From positions 1-19,249 of the forward strand of contig JAFREE010000281.1 in NCBI GenBank assembly GCA_019400425.1: DNA of 19,249 nucleotides, in the 5' to 3' direction. The notes under the pieces are model-generated. The model did not search any database and had not been told where the DNA came from. It was given only the letters and a program-made list of their open reading frames with translations. Each line of letters begins with the position of its first letter. The first letter of the stretch is position 1. Origin of the DNA: Hymenochaete sp. R1 (lineage: Eukaryota; Basidiomycota; Agaricomycetes; Hymenochaetales; Hymenochaetaceae). Shown piece after piece: positions 1-9,306 of this stretch. Made by a program: the position numbers and the translations under genes.

Positions 1-21
1 GTGCTAACCTCTTGAATCTCT

Positions 22-31
22 GTCACGTGAC
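22..31. promoter_or_regulatory. Perfect 10-bp palindrome containing CACGTG
   Basis: GTCACGTGAC is a perfect palindrome around an E-box core of the kind bound by bHLH factors (Cbf1/USF class). It lies downstream of the 3' end of the dioxygenase gene and so probably belongs to a gene left of the window. Nine of its ten bases (TCACGTGAC) recur at 16809-16817. Nothing else is seen in bases 1-160. Factor binding is inferred from the motif alone. Confidence 0.35.
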
Positions 32-160
32 CTCAATTTGTCAGACTCCTGATCACGTCTTGATCGGACTCTAACAGAGGGGAGGGAACGATGGCCAAAG
101 GCATGGTTGTTGTAAAAGGTTGAGGAAGACGGAGTTCCTTTGTCTAATCGAGTGCGTTTT

Positions 161-1972
161 TCAGAGGCTCAGAGCCTTGAATGTTGAAAGCATGTCCCAG
201 CCTTGATCCCATCTTTTCCGACCGCCCTGATCTAAATCCTTAGCCTCCTTCAAGGCTTGGCCTTTTGTCTTGCCTCCCTGGTAGAGCCATCTGAAATTTC
301 CTCCGGGAGTCCAGAAAGCCACGGCTCGCCTTTCTTCTAAAACAGGATTCGTAAGCGGGCGGCTTGTATGCTTTATGGACCCAGATGGGAAAAAAATGAG
401 ATCTGACGGTTGCAATTCAATGATTAATTTTGGTTCCTTCATGAGCAGTTGTGCGGAAGTTTCATAATTGAACCGCCCGAAAACGCCAACACAACAGATG
501 CCCCATGCCAGGTTTCGGAAATCCCTATGCCAAACCGTAACGGCGTTTGTACCCATGTTCAATGCAACTGAATCGAAAGGAGAGTTTGGGAAGTACTCTG
601 GAACATTGATTCCCAGTGTCTCGAGGGCGATCCGCAGCCTCATTTGCTCGAACTTATAGAGCATCGAGAGCTTGGGGAAATATGTCGAAAAAACTCCTGT
701 AGCGGAAGGTGAGGAAGGAAGGAAGGAAGGAAGTAGAAGAGCAAAATTTGTGGCTAACTCGCTACGTGGTTGGTGTATTTCTGCACTGCGTCGTGGCCCG
801 AGAACTTGAGCAAAACCGAGATAATCTTATCCTTCTTTGAGTTCTTCTTCTCCCCATTGGAAGCCCGTAGTGATATCGGTGTCTGCGGTTGCTTCAGCTT
901 CAGACAGAACTTTTTTAACTGCAGAGAATACTCACCTTGGATCCCTGCCCAGAAGAGAAACCAAAGCATATACTAGGAAAGCTCCCTCTCTTGTGTTCAA
1001 ATAGCTCGCCCTCACTCATGAGTTCCTCGAGCTGTTTGTGCGTATCTTGAAGCACCTTGTCTACCTCTGCACAAGTGCGAACCCAACCCGGAGGGTGAGA
1101 AGGCCTCACAGCAAAGACCATATCGTTTTGGTCTGTGAAAACTGTGGGTGTGCTACTAGAAAGGTGAGAGACGAATGACTATGAGACTGAATGCGCACTT
1201 AGGGTCTGATTTTGCATATAGGTAACCATCCTCTTCCAGAGCTGCAAGACTATCTGGAGAGGGCGGAGGAGGTTCCTTCTCTTCGGTCTTCTTTCCGAAA
1301 AATCCTTGCTTTGACCGAGGTAATGCATCAGACGTGATGTCTGTTTTGACTACGCTGGCCCCTGAGATTATTCTCTTGCCCACTTGCTCATAGTGGCGAT
1401 TGTGATAAAGTATGCGTTTCTTAGCTTGCTTGTATCTTTTCTTCTCCTCGTCAGAATACGTCTTGGGTAGATTCAGGACTGCGGCTTTGTAAGCTGCCCT
1501 TTCTGCCGCTTTTCTTTCATTTCTTGATCTATTTTTCACTGCATTTGCATGCGCTTTAGAGATGCCCTTCTCCCTATCGATGGCCGTGTCTGCCGCATCG
1601 CTGACTGAGGTTGGATTCTGGTGAGAAAGACCTCTGTCGCTGGCAAGACCCTGAGGAGTTTTATGACCAAGAAGCGTCCACAAATCCTCAGGTCCATGCT
1701 TGAGAAGCGCGTCTCTCACCTTTCCTAACGCATCGAATCGACCGTCGTACTGTGCCCTGTTGTCTGCCTCGAATATGCTTTCCGGTGTCGTATTTATTGC
1801 TATCCCACAATCTCCAGAGTTTTGTTTTGCGTAGGCTACAAAATCGAAAGTTGGGACGCTGCACACCTTTGACTGCGGATGAATTTGAAGTAAGCAAAGC
1901 ACGAAGGAAATGTCTTTAAGCTGCGCTCACAGCGAGCTTTTGCAAGTACACATGTTCGTATTCAAGCTCCAT
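161..1972 (-). CDS. TET/JBP-type Fe(II)/2-oxoglutarate-dependent dioxygenase, five exons, 531 aa
   Basis: Exons on the minus strand: 1972-1931, 1872-1199, 1155-936, 882-759, 696-161. Phases match at all four joins and the total is exactly 532 codons with TGA. The start is the first ATG of a short exon; without it the second exon has only a GTG. Residues 1-240 are poorly conserved and include a basic, charged stretch (about 120-190). The double-stranded beta-helix lies at the C-terminus. It has the iron-binding HRD triad (H410, D412), the block RNLAWG, a distal His in GSIKHTSRPL (H463), an Arg suited to bind 2-oxoglutarate (R476/R477) and the family-typical GGNFRW near residue 489. Studied TET/JBP enzymes oxidise 5-methylcytosine or thymine in DNA, so a nuclear DNA-modifying role is expected from the family. 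Divergent points: the glycine pair usually found about 20 residues after HxD reads ETSAQLL. The last intron has a weak GTTAGC donor, and the second is only 43 nt with a GTGCGC donor. Confidence 0.82.
713..733 (+). repeat. (GGAA)n microsatellite inside an intron
   Basis: About five GGAA units lie inside the last intron of the dioxygenase gene (697-758). On the coding strand they read as a CTTCC pyrimidine run just upstream of the CTACAG acceptor. The repeat may therefore serve as the polypyrimidine tract of that intron. Confidence 0.85.
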
Positions 1973-2946
1973 GCTAGTCAGATTTTCCCAGAGGTGTGTG
2001 CGGAGATGGAAGTGTAAAGACGTTTGTCCAAAGTATTCGAGGCGGGAAGACAAAGGGATATTAAGAAAAGAGAGAAGAATGTGAAGAAGTGAGAAGCAAA
2101 GAAGCGCACAGCCGCGGGTGACGAGCTCGGACCTTTTCCCGCTCGCACTGTCGCAGCACTAGTCCTTCCTTCCGTTTCATTCATTCAACGACCCAGCTGC
2201 GTCTTCAATAAGCACACAATGGAACGCTAACGTCCGGATTGGGGCACATTATCTCCCTTCACGCGGTTCAAGCGCCATGAGCCACTATCATGAACACAGA
2301 CAGACCGTTCGTCCGTTTTCTTTTCAGGTTCCCAGAATTAAGCCTGCTTTACAATTCACCTGCATGTGCTACCAAAGGCTCCGCGCACAAGGCCTTTTAA
2401 ACGCACTTCTATGCAAAAGCAACAATGAAACTGTTGACTGGGCAAAAAATGGCCTTTATTCCGCAAATAAAGCCGTTACTTTACATTTGCACCCCCGACC
2501 CCTCCTGGCTTCAAAGGCACCGGTCCTCTTTAGCATTTCATGACAGATGGGCTCGGATTCATTCACAACGCTGCTCAAAGCGTCTTTCTGAGCATAATGG
2601 GACGGTATTATCCAGCTCGAAGCAGTAGGAGTTCTTAAAGGAAGCAATTTCAACATGACAGCTACAATTAGCCCCATCTAGTCGGTACAGGCCTACAATT
2701 CCCTCCGTGGTTCCTCATTTTCTGTCTTAAACGCGCTTTTCATGCCTGTAGTCGGTTCGACACAATTACAACGCCTCGGGCGAACATCCGCTGCCCTCCA
2801 GAGCCCCTACCTCCTCAGATTGTCGGTTGCAACCTCGACCGTCAGCGGTTCTGTGGAAAGACGTGACGGAAATCCCCCCAGAGATGCTCAACCTCCGGTA
2901 ACGTGCAGCGCTTCTTTAATTCTGTCGTTTCCTCTCAACATAGAAC
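1973..2946. other. Intergenic stretch, likely promoter of the dioxygenase gene at its left end
   Basis: No convincing gene is seen. The first part (about 2040-2105) is almost pure purine on the plus strand, so it is a CT-rich tract on the minus strand 70-130 nt upstream of the dioxygenase ATG, a common fungal promoter or leader feature. The remaining frames are short, overlap on both strands and have no splice-consistent continuation. Confidence 0.4.
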
Positions 2947-3492
2947 ATGTTCCTCCAGGAACAAAACATGATTGGGGCGAGAGTCTACCATTTCCAGCCC
3001 AGTTGTCCCGAAATGAAGGAAATCAACCCCTCCTCGCTCGCGGAGCTTCCCAATGTCACTCGCCCTATCCTCGAAGCCGAAGTCGGTGTGTTTCGTAGCA
3101 AAACCCACGCAATACGATGCACCGTTGCTTTATCCAGGAGGACTGTCACTTTTGCAATAATTATAGGCTTTGACAGGGTGCGACTACGCAAGGGAAGCAA
3201 GTGCATATGCAGTCTAACGTACGGCAAAAGAATAACTTTCCCGGGTACCATGGCAGTGGTGGAAGTGGATGGATTCAAAGGCCGCACCGTTTCTAGAGAA
3301 AATTATAAAGCAGCAGACCGAGCAGCTGTCTCGTACGTTCCCTTTGCTCTTGCCTTGTGCTTCTTTTATATTTATTTACCTTGCAGAATCGCCGCCATGT
3401 TCGAAAAGAAAGCCCCAATTTCCCGACTTGCGAACATTTTGGTTTCAGATTATCCCCCAGAGGTGTCTCGTCTCTGTCCATCTCGAATGTGA
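2947..3492 (+). CDS. Hypothetical protein candidate, two exons, 163 aa
   Basis: An ATG-initiated frame is open from 2947 to the TGA at 3490-3492. It contains a well-formed intron at 3333-3386: donor GTACGT, a T-rich body and acceptor TTGCAG, 54 nt, a multiple of three. The frame is therefore open with or without splicing; spliced, the product is 163 aa. I recognise no domain, signal peptide or membrane segment outside the intron-encoded part. No TATA box is obvious upstream. An overlapping minus-strand frame (2985-3287) is a rival. It could be a real small gene, a decayed one or chance; the intron is the main argument for it. Confidence 0.28.
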   Translation: MFLQEQNMIGARVYHFQPSCPEMKEINPSSLAELPNVTRPILEAEVGVFRSKTHAIRCTVALSRRTVTFAIIIGFDRVRLRKGSKCICSLTYGKRITFPGTMAVVEVDGFKGRTVSRENYKAADRAAVSYVPFALALCFFYIYLPCRIAAMFEKKAPISRLANILVSDYPPEVSRLCPSRM

Positions 3493-4125
3493 GCACCGCA
3501 CTAGCTCCCCTCCCCTAAGAATATGTGTTGTTGATAGACCTGTGCTTCATTGTTCATCCCGTTTTTATTAATTTTCGTTCTTCGAGGCCACGTAAAACAA
3601 ACTTATAAAACAAATGGAATTGTAGCTTCCAAATGTGAAGTCACTTGTTTCTCCTTTTCTGCAACGCCTTTCTTTTCATACTTGAGCCACCAATTTGATA
3701 ACCTCTGTCCTCCCCTTCCGAGAACACTTATATGTAGGTTTTCATGAAACCATTCCGCCTTTCACAGCCCACGTGTCTTTAAGGAACATTCAAGAGGGGT
3801 TGAGGAAGTCAAATGGTGCCTTTTTCCATTGTTTATTCTCTTGCAAGTCAATTCCTTACGACACGAGGAGAATGAGTCCCACCGCGGGGCTAATAATGCA
3901 CGCCAAAGTCCCAGGAGTCAGCGGCGCTGGTTGTGCAACACCAACGACCATCAATTTGGAAAATAAAAGATATACCAGACAGAGGACGGAAGGCTGCCGG
4001 CCGGCGGAACGGTGAAGTGAGCCACATTGCCCTTAATATATAAGCGCACGGATTTAACTTGAAGTCAAAGGCAGCTCTCATTATAACCTCTGAAGCGCCT
4101 CTACCGCTCAGTGCGGCGCTCACCC
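3493..4125. other. Intergenic stretch leading into the next promoter
   Basis: AT-rich at its left end (3545-3620), with no splice-consistent coding frame found. The right end holds the TATA box of the following gene. Confidence 0.4.
4037..4043 (+). promoter_or_regulatory. TATA box (TATATAA) of the eight-exon coiled-coil gene
   Basis: TATATAA lies 83 nt upstream of the ATG at 4126. That spacing suits transcription starting around 4067-4075 with a leader of about 50-60 nt. Confidence 0.5.
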
Positions 4126-5553
4126 ATGTACCCTCTACTTATGCCGGAAGCTCTCTCTACCAGTGACCGTGATCTCGACTCTGATGGAAGCGAATCAAGC
4201 TCTGAACATTGGTCATCTGACAAAGCAAACGATCAACTGGTAAGTGTCGTATTGCCGCAAAATTTTGAGATTCTCATTTTTCGCAGGGTATAGAGCTTCT
4301 TCGGGACCAGTTCGAGAAACTCCAGGTTGAGAATAGGATGCTGAGGAACGACTTGGACAGAGCCAGGGAGGACACGCTCGTGTATCGCGAAGTAAGCACA
4401 CTTATTACTTTCATCCAAGATACGAGCAGCTCTCATTCTAAAATTAGGACGCAATCACTGCAAGGCGTTGTCTGTCGTCATCCCGTTGGCAGAATGGTTC
4501 TCATTCGACATCAATCACGTCTAACCCCAAGGGTTTAGAAACAGCTGCCACTGGCAGTGGCAGTAAAGGCTCCCGCCTCAAGCTTTCTGGTCTGTGATAT
4601 CGGAAATTGCTCATACCTACACCTCTAACCTGACATTGACATAGATGACTTGGTGGACGACGAAGGTGCACCGGCGCAATGGTCTCCAGACTGGCAGGCG
4701 CCCAGGCCCGTCCGCGCATCAGCAAGGAAACAAGGAAAGCTACTCGATGAAAAGCACGCACTGGATGCAAAGGATGCTACTCCGACCCGTTTGTCAGCAA
4801 GAATGAGCGCAGCATGTACGTGAATCAAAAGCATTCCTCACGTTCGCTTTGACTTCTGAGCATCTGACTTGAAAAAATAAACTGATACATTCAAGATCCC
4901 ACACAAACGTTAGGCGACTTTAGGGCTGCAGTACCTCCACCGGTGTCCCGCAAAAGGTTGGATCTTGCAGCTCCTCTCTCATTTAAAGTTCCAGAGCCTC
5001 AGAATGCCAGCCTGAGTGTCCAGGTACTAGGCAGATCCATGACAGGAATATCGCATAATGCCTGGACTGGCAAATGTGTGTGTTCTTCAACTTGATCATG
5101 CCCGTTGTATTCAATTTTCATCTTTGTAGACATTGTTCGCCCTTTCACTGGTATCAAACCAAATCGTAAAAGTTTGTGCCAGGCTTTGAGCCGTTGCGGT
5201 TGGAATGAGACTGGGTTCAAAGGTGTAATGGTATGTGACGTTCATCGCCATACGCTTCTTGCTTTATCTTGGTCTTAGTGTTTTCGACGAGTGCAGACCA
5301 CCGTCGTGGAAAATGTGGAACGATTCTTAAACACCTCTGCATGCATCAGCAACCAGAATACAAAGGCTCTTGAAGCCTTAAATGCACAAGTCTGTCGATT
5401 CGTTGTCTGTCTCGGACTTTTAAAGTCTTGATACTAAGTCCCATTCAGGTTCAAAAAGCTCACCCGCAGGTTCCATTCCATGCTTATGAAGGTTCATGGG
5501 TCCTTAAAACCATGGTCATGACGGCGTTAGTTGAGGCAAGGCGCGCAAAATGA
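4126..5553 (+). CDS. Unknown coiled-coil protein, eight exons, 342 aa
   Basis: Exons: 4126-4239, 4287-4391, 4448-4589, 4645-4815, 4896-5075, 5130-5230, 5279-5389, 5449-5553; phases agree at all seven joins and the sum is 343 codons. Residues 10-38 are Ser/Asp-rich and acidic. Residues 39-73 form a clear heptad-type helix (ELLRDQFEKLQVENRMLRND). Residues 74-200 are polar and probably disordered, with a short acidic patch near 121-127. The last 70 residues look folded, with hydrophobic periodicity and a final helix (MVMTALVEARRAK). I do not recognise the family; the coil suggests a dimer or a scaffold or regulatory role, which is inference. Least certain are the fifth intron (donor GTGTGT) and the start of exon five: acceptors at 4913 and 4931 are also in frame. 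The last intron has a perfect ACTAA branch site. None of the automatic reading frames shows this gene, because its exons are all short. Confidence 0.62.
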
Positions 5554-6364
5554 AAGTACTAATCCCACAGTCACGGTACGCCACTAATTTTGCAATGTGT
5601 TGATGTGAAGAATTCGGAAGATTCGAACTGTGTTATAGTAGATTGTTCTGTTCCAATACTTATGATTTTTAAACTTGAGTTTTGGCCTTTTGGTGTTACA
5701 ATGTGGGGCAACCAACTTCAAGTTGAAAGGCGCTTCAAGTTGTGCCATTGGAACGACCTGGGTGAGCAGAAACACCGTGAAAGCTCCCTTAAAGGACAGA
5801 ATCACGGTGTCAAAGGGAGATTCAGCCCAGAGGTCGCAAAGAAAGAACACTACGAACACTTACCACTAGTAGCCTAGTACACCAGGAGAAACAGACCCGA
5901 GGCATGTATTCCTTGGAAGGAACCATGACCTCGGCTCACATTCATTTTGCAGTGTTCTTTCTCAATGTCAATCAAAAACTCAATTAGTAATCCTAATGAG
6001 AAGTTGGGACTGGTAAAGTGGGCTGCTTCGGTAAAGGCACAAAGGCCACCGGCGCGACTGGTGCCTGAGACCGGTACTAGTGGACCAGAAGCGTGAGGAG
6101 AACTTGAAGGCCCACTGGCACACACGAGGCGTACTTCGTTTGCAGTTGGCACGGGCGCCTTTGTGAGGGCGACCGTCGCATGGAACTTAAAGGGAGATGC
6201 ATGTGTTCAAAGAACCAGGGCTACTTAAATGGCCTTCGCATCTTCGCCCCAACATGCTTCTATGTTTCTGCCAGTGTACTCAACTTGAAATCTCACGAAG
6301 CAGTCAACAACCAGACTGCGCGTCTTTCACCCTTTCAAAGACTCAAAGTTGAGCTGTGCTAGAC
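5554..6364. other. Intergenic stretch without a supported gene
   Basis: Frames up to 95 codons occur on both strands but overlap and have no consistent splice sites. A 13-base interrupted palindrome (CAACTTCAAGTTG, about 5711-5723) is followed by a second CTTCAAGTTG 16 bases after the first. I see no function for either. Confidence 0.35.
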
Positions 6365-7016
6365 ATGCTTACAACCCAAGTCCTTGCCCTCCCTTCCTCA
6401 GACACTAAGTCTGCAGCTGTTCCTATCCAAAAAGGTCTGAGCAGGTCAGATTACTTCCGGATCAGTCTCCAGGTCCTCAGTTCCATATCCGGTGCAGGCT
6501 ACGACATCTACGACCCGGCGGCATTGGCGCTGTTATCCTCAAGATTCATAGAACACCTTCACCATGACACCACAAATGACCTTTGCCGGGTTTGCCCTTA
6601 TCGGTTTCTCACAATACCATCCTCTTTGAACAACGTAATGGACCAGTTTCGGGCCTACCAGGTAGACTTCAATCCAAACAAATGTAAGTTACGTGTTGAA
6701 TCTGGCGTTTGATGAGCAAATTGTAGTGGCTAACCGCAATCATATTGTTCAACCTACAGTGCATCATCTTTATTTGGTGCTCCTAATCTGTATGCGATCA
6801 GTTTGCCTTTCCGCTGGGCTCCAGGACTCGGATACGTTTGGCTGGTCATTTTGGATTGAAAATGGGAATAAGCATTGTGTGGCCCTAGGGTCTAACCCGT
6901 TGAATTTAGTAGACTTTGCATATCTTTTCTCCCTACTCCATCTTCCCCATTCTCCTTCCAAAGTCGAAAACATCTCTCATTTCTTCTCTCAATTAATGAC
7001 CCCAGGCTGCTTGTAA
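6365..7016 (+). CDS. Ambiguous hypothetical gene, possibly decayed
   Basis: From ATG 6365 a frame runs 106 codons to a strong GTAAGT donor at 6684. An acceptor CTACAG ends at 6759, after a GGCTAACC branch site, giving a 76-nt intron. Canonical splicing gives a 191-aa product ending with TAA at 7014-7016. However, the downstream frame that looks more protein-like (segment LFGAPNLYAISLPFRW, stop at about 6853) is one base out of phase with that splice. It would need the poorer donor GTTACG at 6688 or a frameshift. The two halves therefore disagree, which fits either a model error or a pseudogene. No domain is recognised, and no membrane segment or signal is clear in the first exon. Confidence 0.3.
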
Positions 7017-7781
7017 AGTAATCACCAGCTGTCAATAGATTCCTGAACGCGATTTCCAGTGTTCTTACCATGCGACATCATTTTTTGACTGCGCACAGGC
7101 ATTCGCAGTCATTCGAACCCTTGGCTCGGAAGCTAAGATTGCAGAAACGTGCATTGTAGCTCTTTGGCAGCCATGAATCCTTCCAGTTTAAAACAAATTT
7201 AAGATCTTACATAAATATCAAGGCAGACAGAGTAAAAAATGCTATATCTGGACTGGAGAAGCTGGATAAAAATCTAATTGATAAGCACCATAATCGATCA
7301 AAATCTTGGCCAGCGCCTTTGAAGAACACCATGTTCTCTTCAAAGCTCTAAAACTGAAGACAGTATCCGGGCACATACAAAGCGAAGATGCTCATTGTTT
7401 TTTTTCTCGCAATGAAGCATCCTTGGTGGTGGGGTCGCTCTTTTGACGCTTACGGATTTCATCTTGAGCCTGGGACCTTGAATGAAGCTTCGACTCAAGA
7501 CAGAGGAGGGAAACTTGGCCCATGAGCCTTGCTTATCACGACTCTGTTCTCTTTCTCTTTTCATCCTTTGTGAGTGCGAGCTGCCTCATGCGTTGCCTAC
7601 AAGGTCCCATTCTAAAGCAATTGGCAGTTCGGGATTCGGGGGTGCAATAGCCTCTTTTGTTGATAAACAAGGGACTCAAACCCAATTCTTGCTCATTGTA
7701 AGATCGCCATGGCTCTTTATGATGCACCAAAGGCAAAGTAGAGGAAAAGAGCAGAGGGGTTGGGTGGGGGAGTACTCGCGG
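7017..7781. other. Intergenic stretch ending in the promoter of the BTB-like gene
   Basis: No supported gene. Open frames at 7340-7564 and 7482-7892 overlap on opposite strands without splice support. The final 60 nt before the TATA box are G-rich (GGGGTTGGGTGGGGG, 7756-7770). Confidence 0.35.
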
Positions 7782-7788
7782 TATAAAA
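7782..7788 (+). promoter_or_regulatory. Strong TATA box (TATAAAA) of the BTB-like gene
   Basis: TATAAAAGG sits 187 nt upstream of the chosen ATG (7969). It predicts transcription starting near 7812-7818, in the AACACCATCA region. The leader would contain ATG 7883 and a plausible leader intron (GTGAG donor at 7889, ACTGCAG acceptor at 7948). Confidence 0.6.
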
Positions 7789-7968
7789 GGCATGATGCAA
7801 ACAAACCAATTAACACCATCATTTCTTTGTCTGTTCCACTCCTTTTTTGGTGCTCCCGCTTGCCAGTGTTCATCTTCAAACAATGCAGGTGAGATTTTCA
7901 TAGCACTATCTTATCGCATGATTTGACATGAAAGTGTTAAGACTGCAGCGAGACTTTTCAGCTATGTT

Positions 7969-8893
7969 ATGCCAGCATCGCCAAAGTCATTTTCACAACC
8001 TGTGAAAGAAGACCCTTGGTTCTCGACAAAGCTGATTGAAATCGAGGTGAGGTAGGGCTGTTGTGTGATGGAGGACTAGAAGCACTTACCCACTTTCGGC
8101 AACCTCAAAAAACTGCAGTGTCAAGGCTATGTGTTCCGTGTTGATATTTGTCCATTCGCACTGAACCCCGTATTCCGAGATATGTTCTCAAGTCAAAGCT
8201 CTCAGAGACTCAAGCTAGATGGTGTTCCCTCTCACGAGTTCAGATCGTTGTTAAAGGTAATGTTTCCGCCGTAAGTGAGCAATTGTTCTGGGAGCTTGTC
8301 AAACGCTCACCTCAAATTGAAGCGCTATTGGGACCCCTGAGAGGGATATTTCAGACATTGACCTTGAGTGGGCACTGAAGTGGTCGGTTTTTTGGGGATT
8401 TACATCAGTCTATGAAAAGGCGCTGAGCAATCTAGATGGCATGGGGCTTACTTCCGCTAGAAAGATCGAGCTTGCTCAAAAGTACGGTGTGGAATGCTGG
8501 GGGTCGCCTGAGATTCAACGTCTCCTCAATCGCCCTGCCTGCTTGTCGCTACAGGAAGGGCAGCAGGTCGGGGTGGAGGTCCTTGTCCGGATGCTGGAGC
8601 TCAAATGGGACAAGGATACCGACGTATCAGCAGTGAGTGTGCTTGTATTATGTTTGTTTGCGATGCTACCCTGACTCTCTATACAGCATCAGCATACTGC
8701 AGATGAAATGGAAATTGATCCCCCGCTTGCCGAATTCATCTGGCCGCGTCTATCTCTCGAGGACGCAAGGCCGCCTCCCCGTGTATTTGCAGCTGAAGGT
8801 CAGGAGCATAAATCACATGGAGATGATGGGGAGGCCCGTGAAGATGAGACCGTGATGACAGGGATGCTAGAAGGGGAAGCCTTGCTTGATTAA
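7969..8893 (+). CDS. BTB/POZ-domain-like orphan protein, four exons, 248 aa
   Basis: Exons: 7969-8046, 8119-8270, 8323-8632, 8687-8893; phases agree at all joins (249 codons with TAA). Residues 27-82 resemble the first half of a BTB fold as seen in the large Agaricomycete BTB family: GYVFRVDICPFALNPVFRDMF at 29-49, then LDGVPSHEFRSLLKVMFPP. Residues 85-160 follow the family's second half, with a WALKWSVFWGF block, KIELAQKYGVECW and LSLQEGQQVGVEV. The last 70 residues are acidic and disordered. BTB domains mediate dimerisation and cullin-3 or transcription-factor contacts. In mushroom fungi most members of this group are unstudied, so no specific partner can be named. The N-terminus is shorter than is usual in this group (the domain starts about residue 17). 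ATG 7969 is chosen because it is in frame with the BTB exon; the earlier ATG 7964 is in another frame. Orientation matches the RING gene downstream. Confidence 0.78.
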
Positions 8894-8922
8894 GTCGATT
8901 TTGAATGCATTTTTTTTAATTC

Positions 8923-8928
8923 AATAAA
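8923..8928 (+). terminator. Poly(A) signal AATAAA of the BTB-like gene
   Basis: A canonical AATAAA lies 30 nt after the TAA stop and is followed by a T/TTTG-rich stretch, as expected around a fungal 3' end. Confidence 0.6.
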
Positions 8929-8944
8929 AAGAACCTTTCTTCGA

Positions 8945-8974
8945 TGTTTGTTTATTTGTTTGTTTGTTTGTTTG
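8945..8974 (+). repeat. (TTTG)n microsatellite
   Basis: Seven imperfect TTTG units (one is TTTA) directly follow the poly(A) signal. The remainder of 8975-9306 contains no supported gene; it is the upstream region of the RING gene, with a weak TTTAAAAG at about 9144. Confidence 0.85.
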
Positions 8975-9306
8975 CGTACAACATCTATCTTTCCGATGTT
9001 CACGTGCCCCGTTGCAAGGAGTCCCCGGGATCCAGGGCTTCGCTTAATGTACCACTCGCAGATCTGGAGCCTCCGGATTTCTCAAAGAATGACCACTCGT
9101 CGCTCGAGCCACTGGCCTTGTAACCCGGGCCACGGGGTGGGGTTTAAAAGAAAATTAAATTCATATCAAACGGCGAGCCATTTACCTCTGATTTTAAATT
9201 ACCTCAAGCCTAAATGCGAGGCTCTGACTCTGCACTTGGTTCCAACAAACGGGCGTCGCGTCCTTTGAGAGCCGCTCCCTACCGCGTTGAAAGAAACAAC
9301 GGTCGC

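Noticed and set aside
3498..5870. CACTA words at 2157, 3499 and 5864 as CACTA transposon ends
   Set aside because: A five-base word is expected by chance several times in 19 kb, and no matching inverted TAGTG with extended similarity was seen.
5584..6152. Overlapping frames of 64-95 codons on both strands
   Set aside because: No consistent splice sites, no motifs, and frames present on both strands at once.
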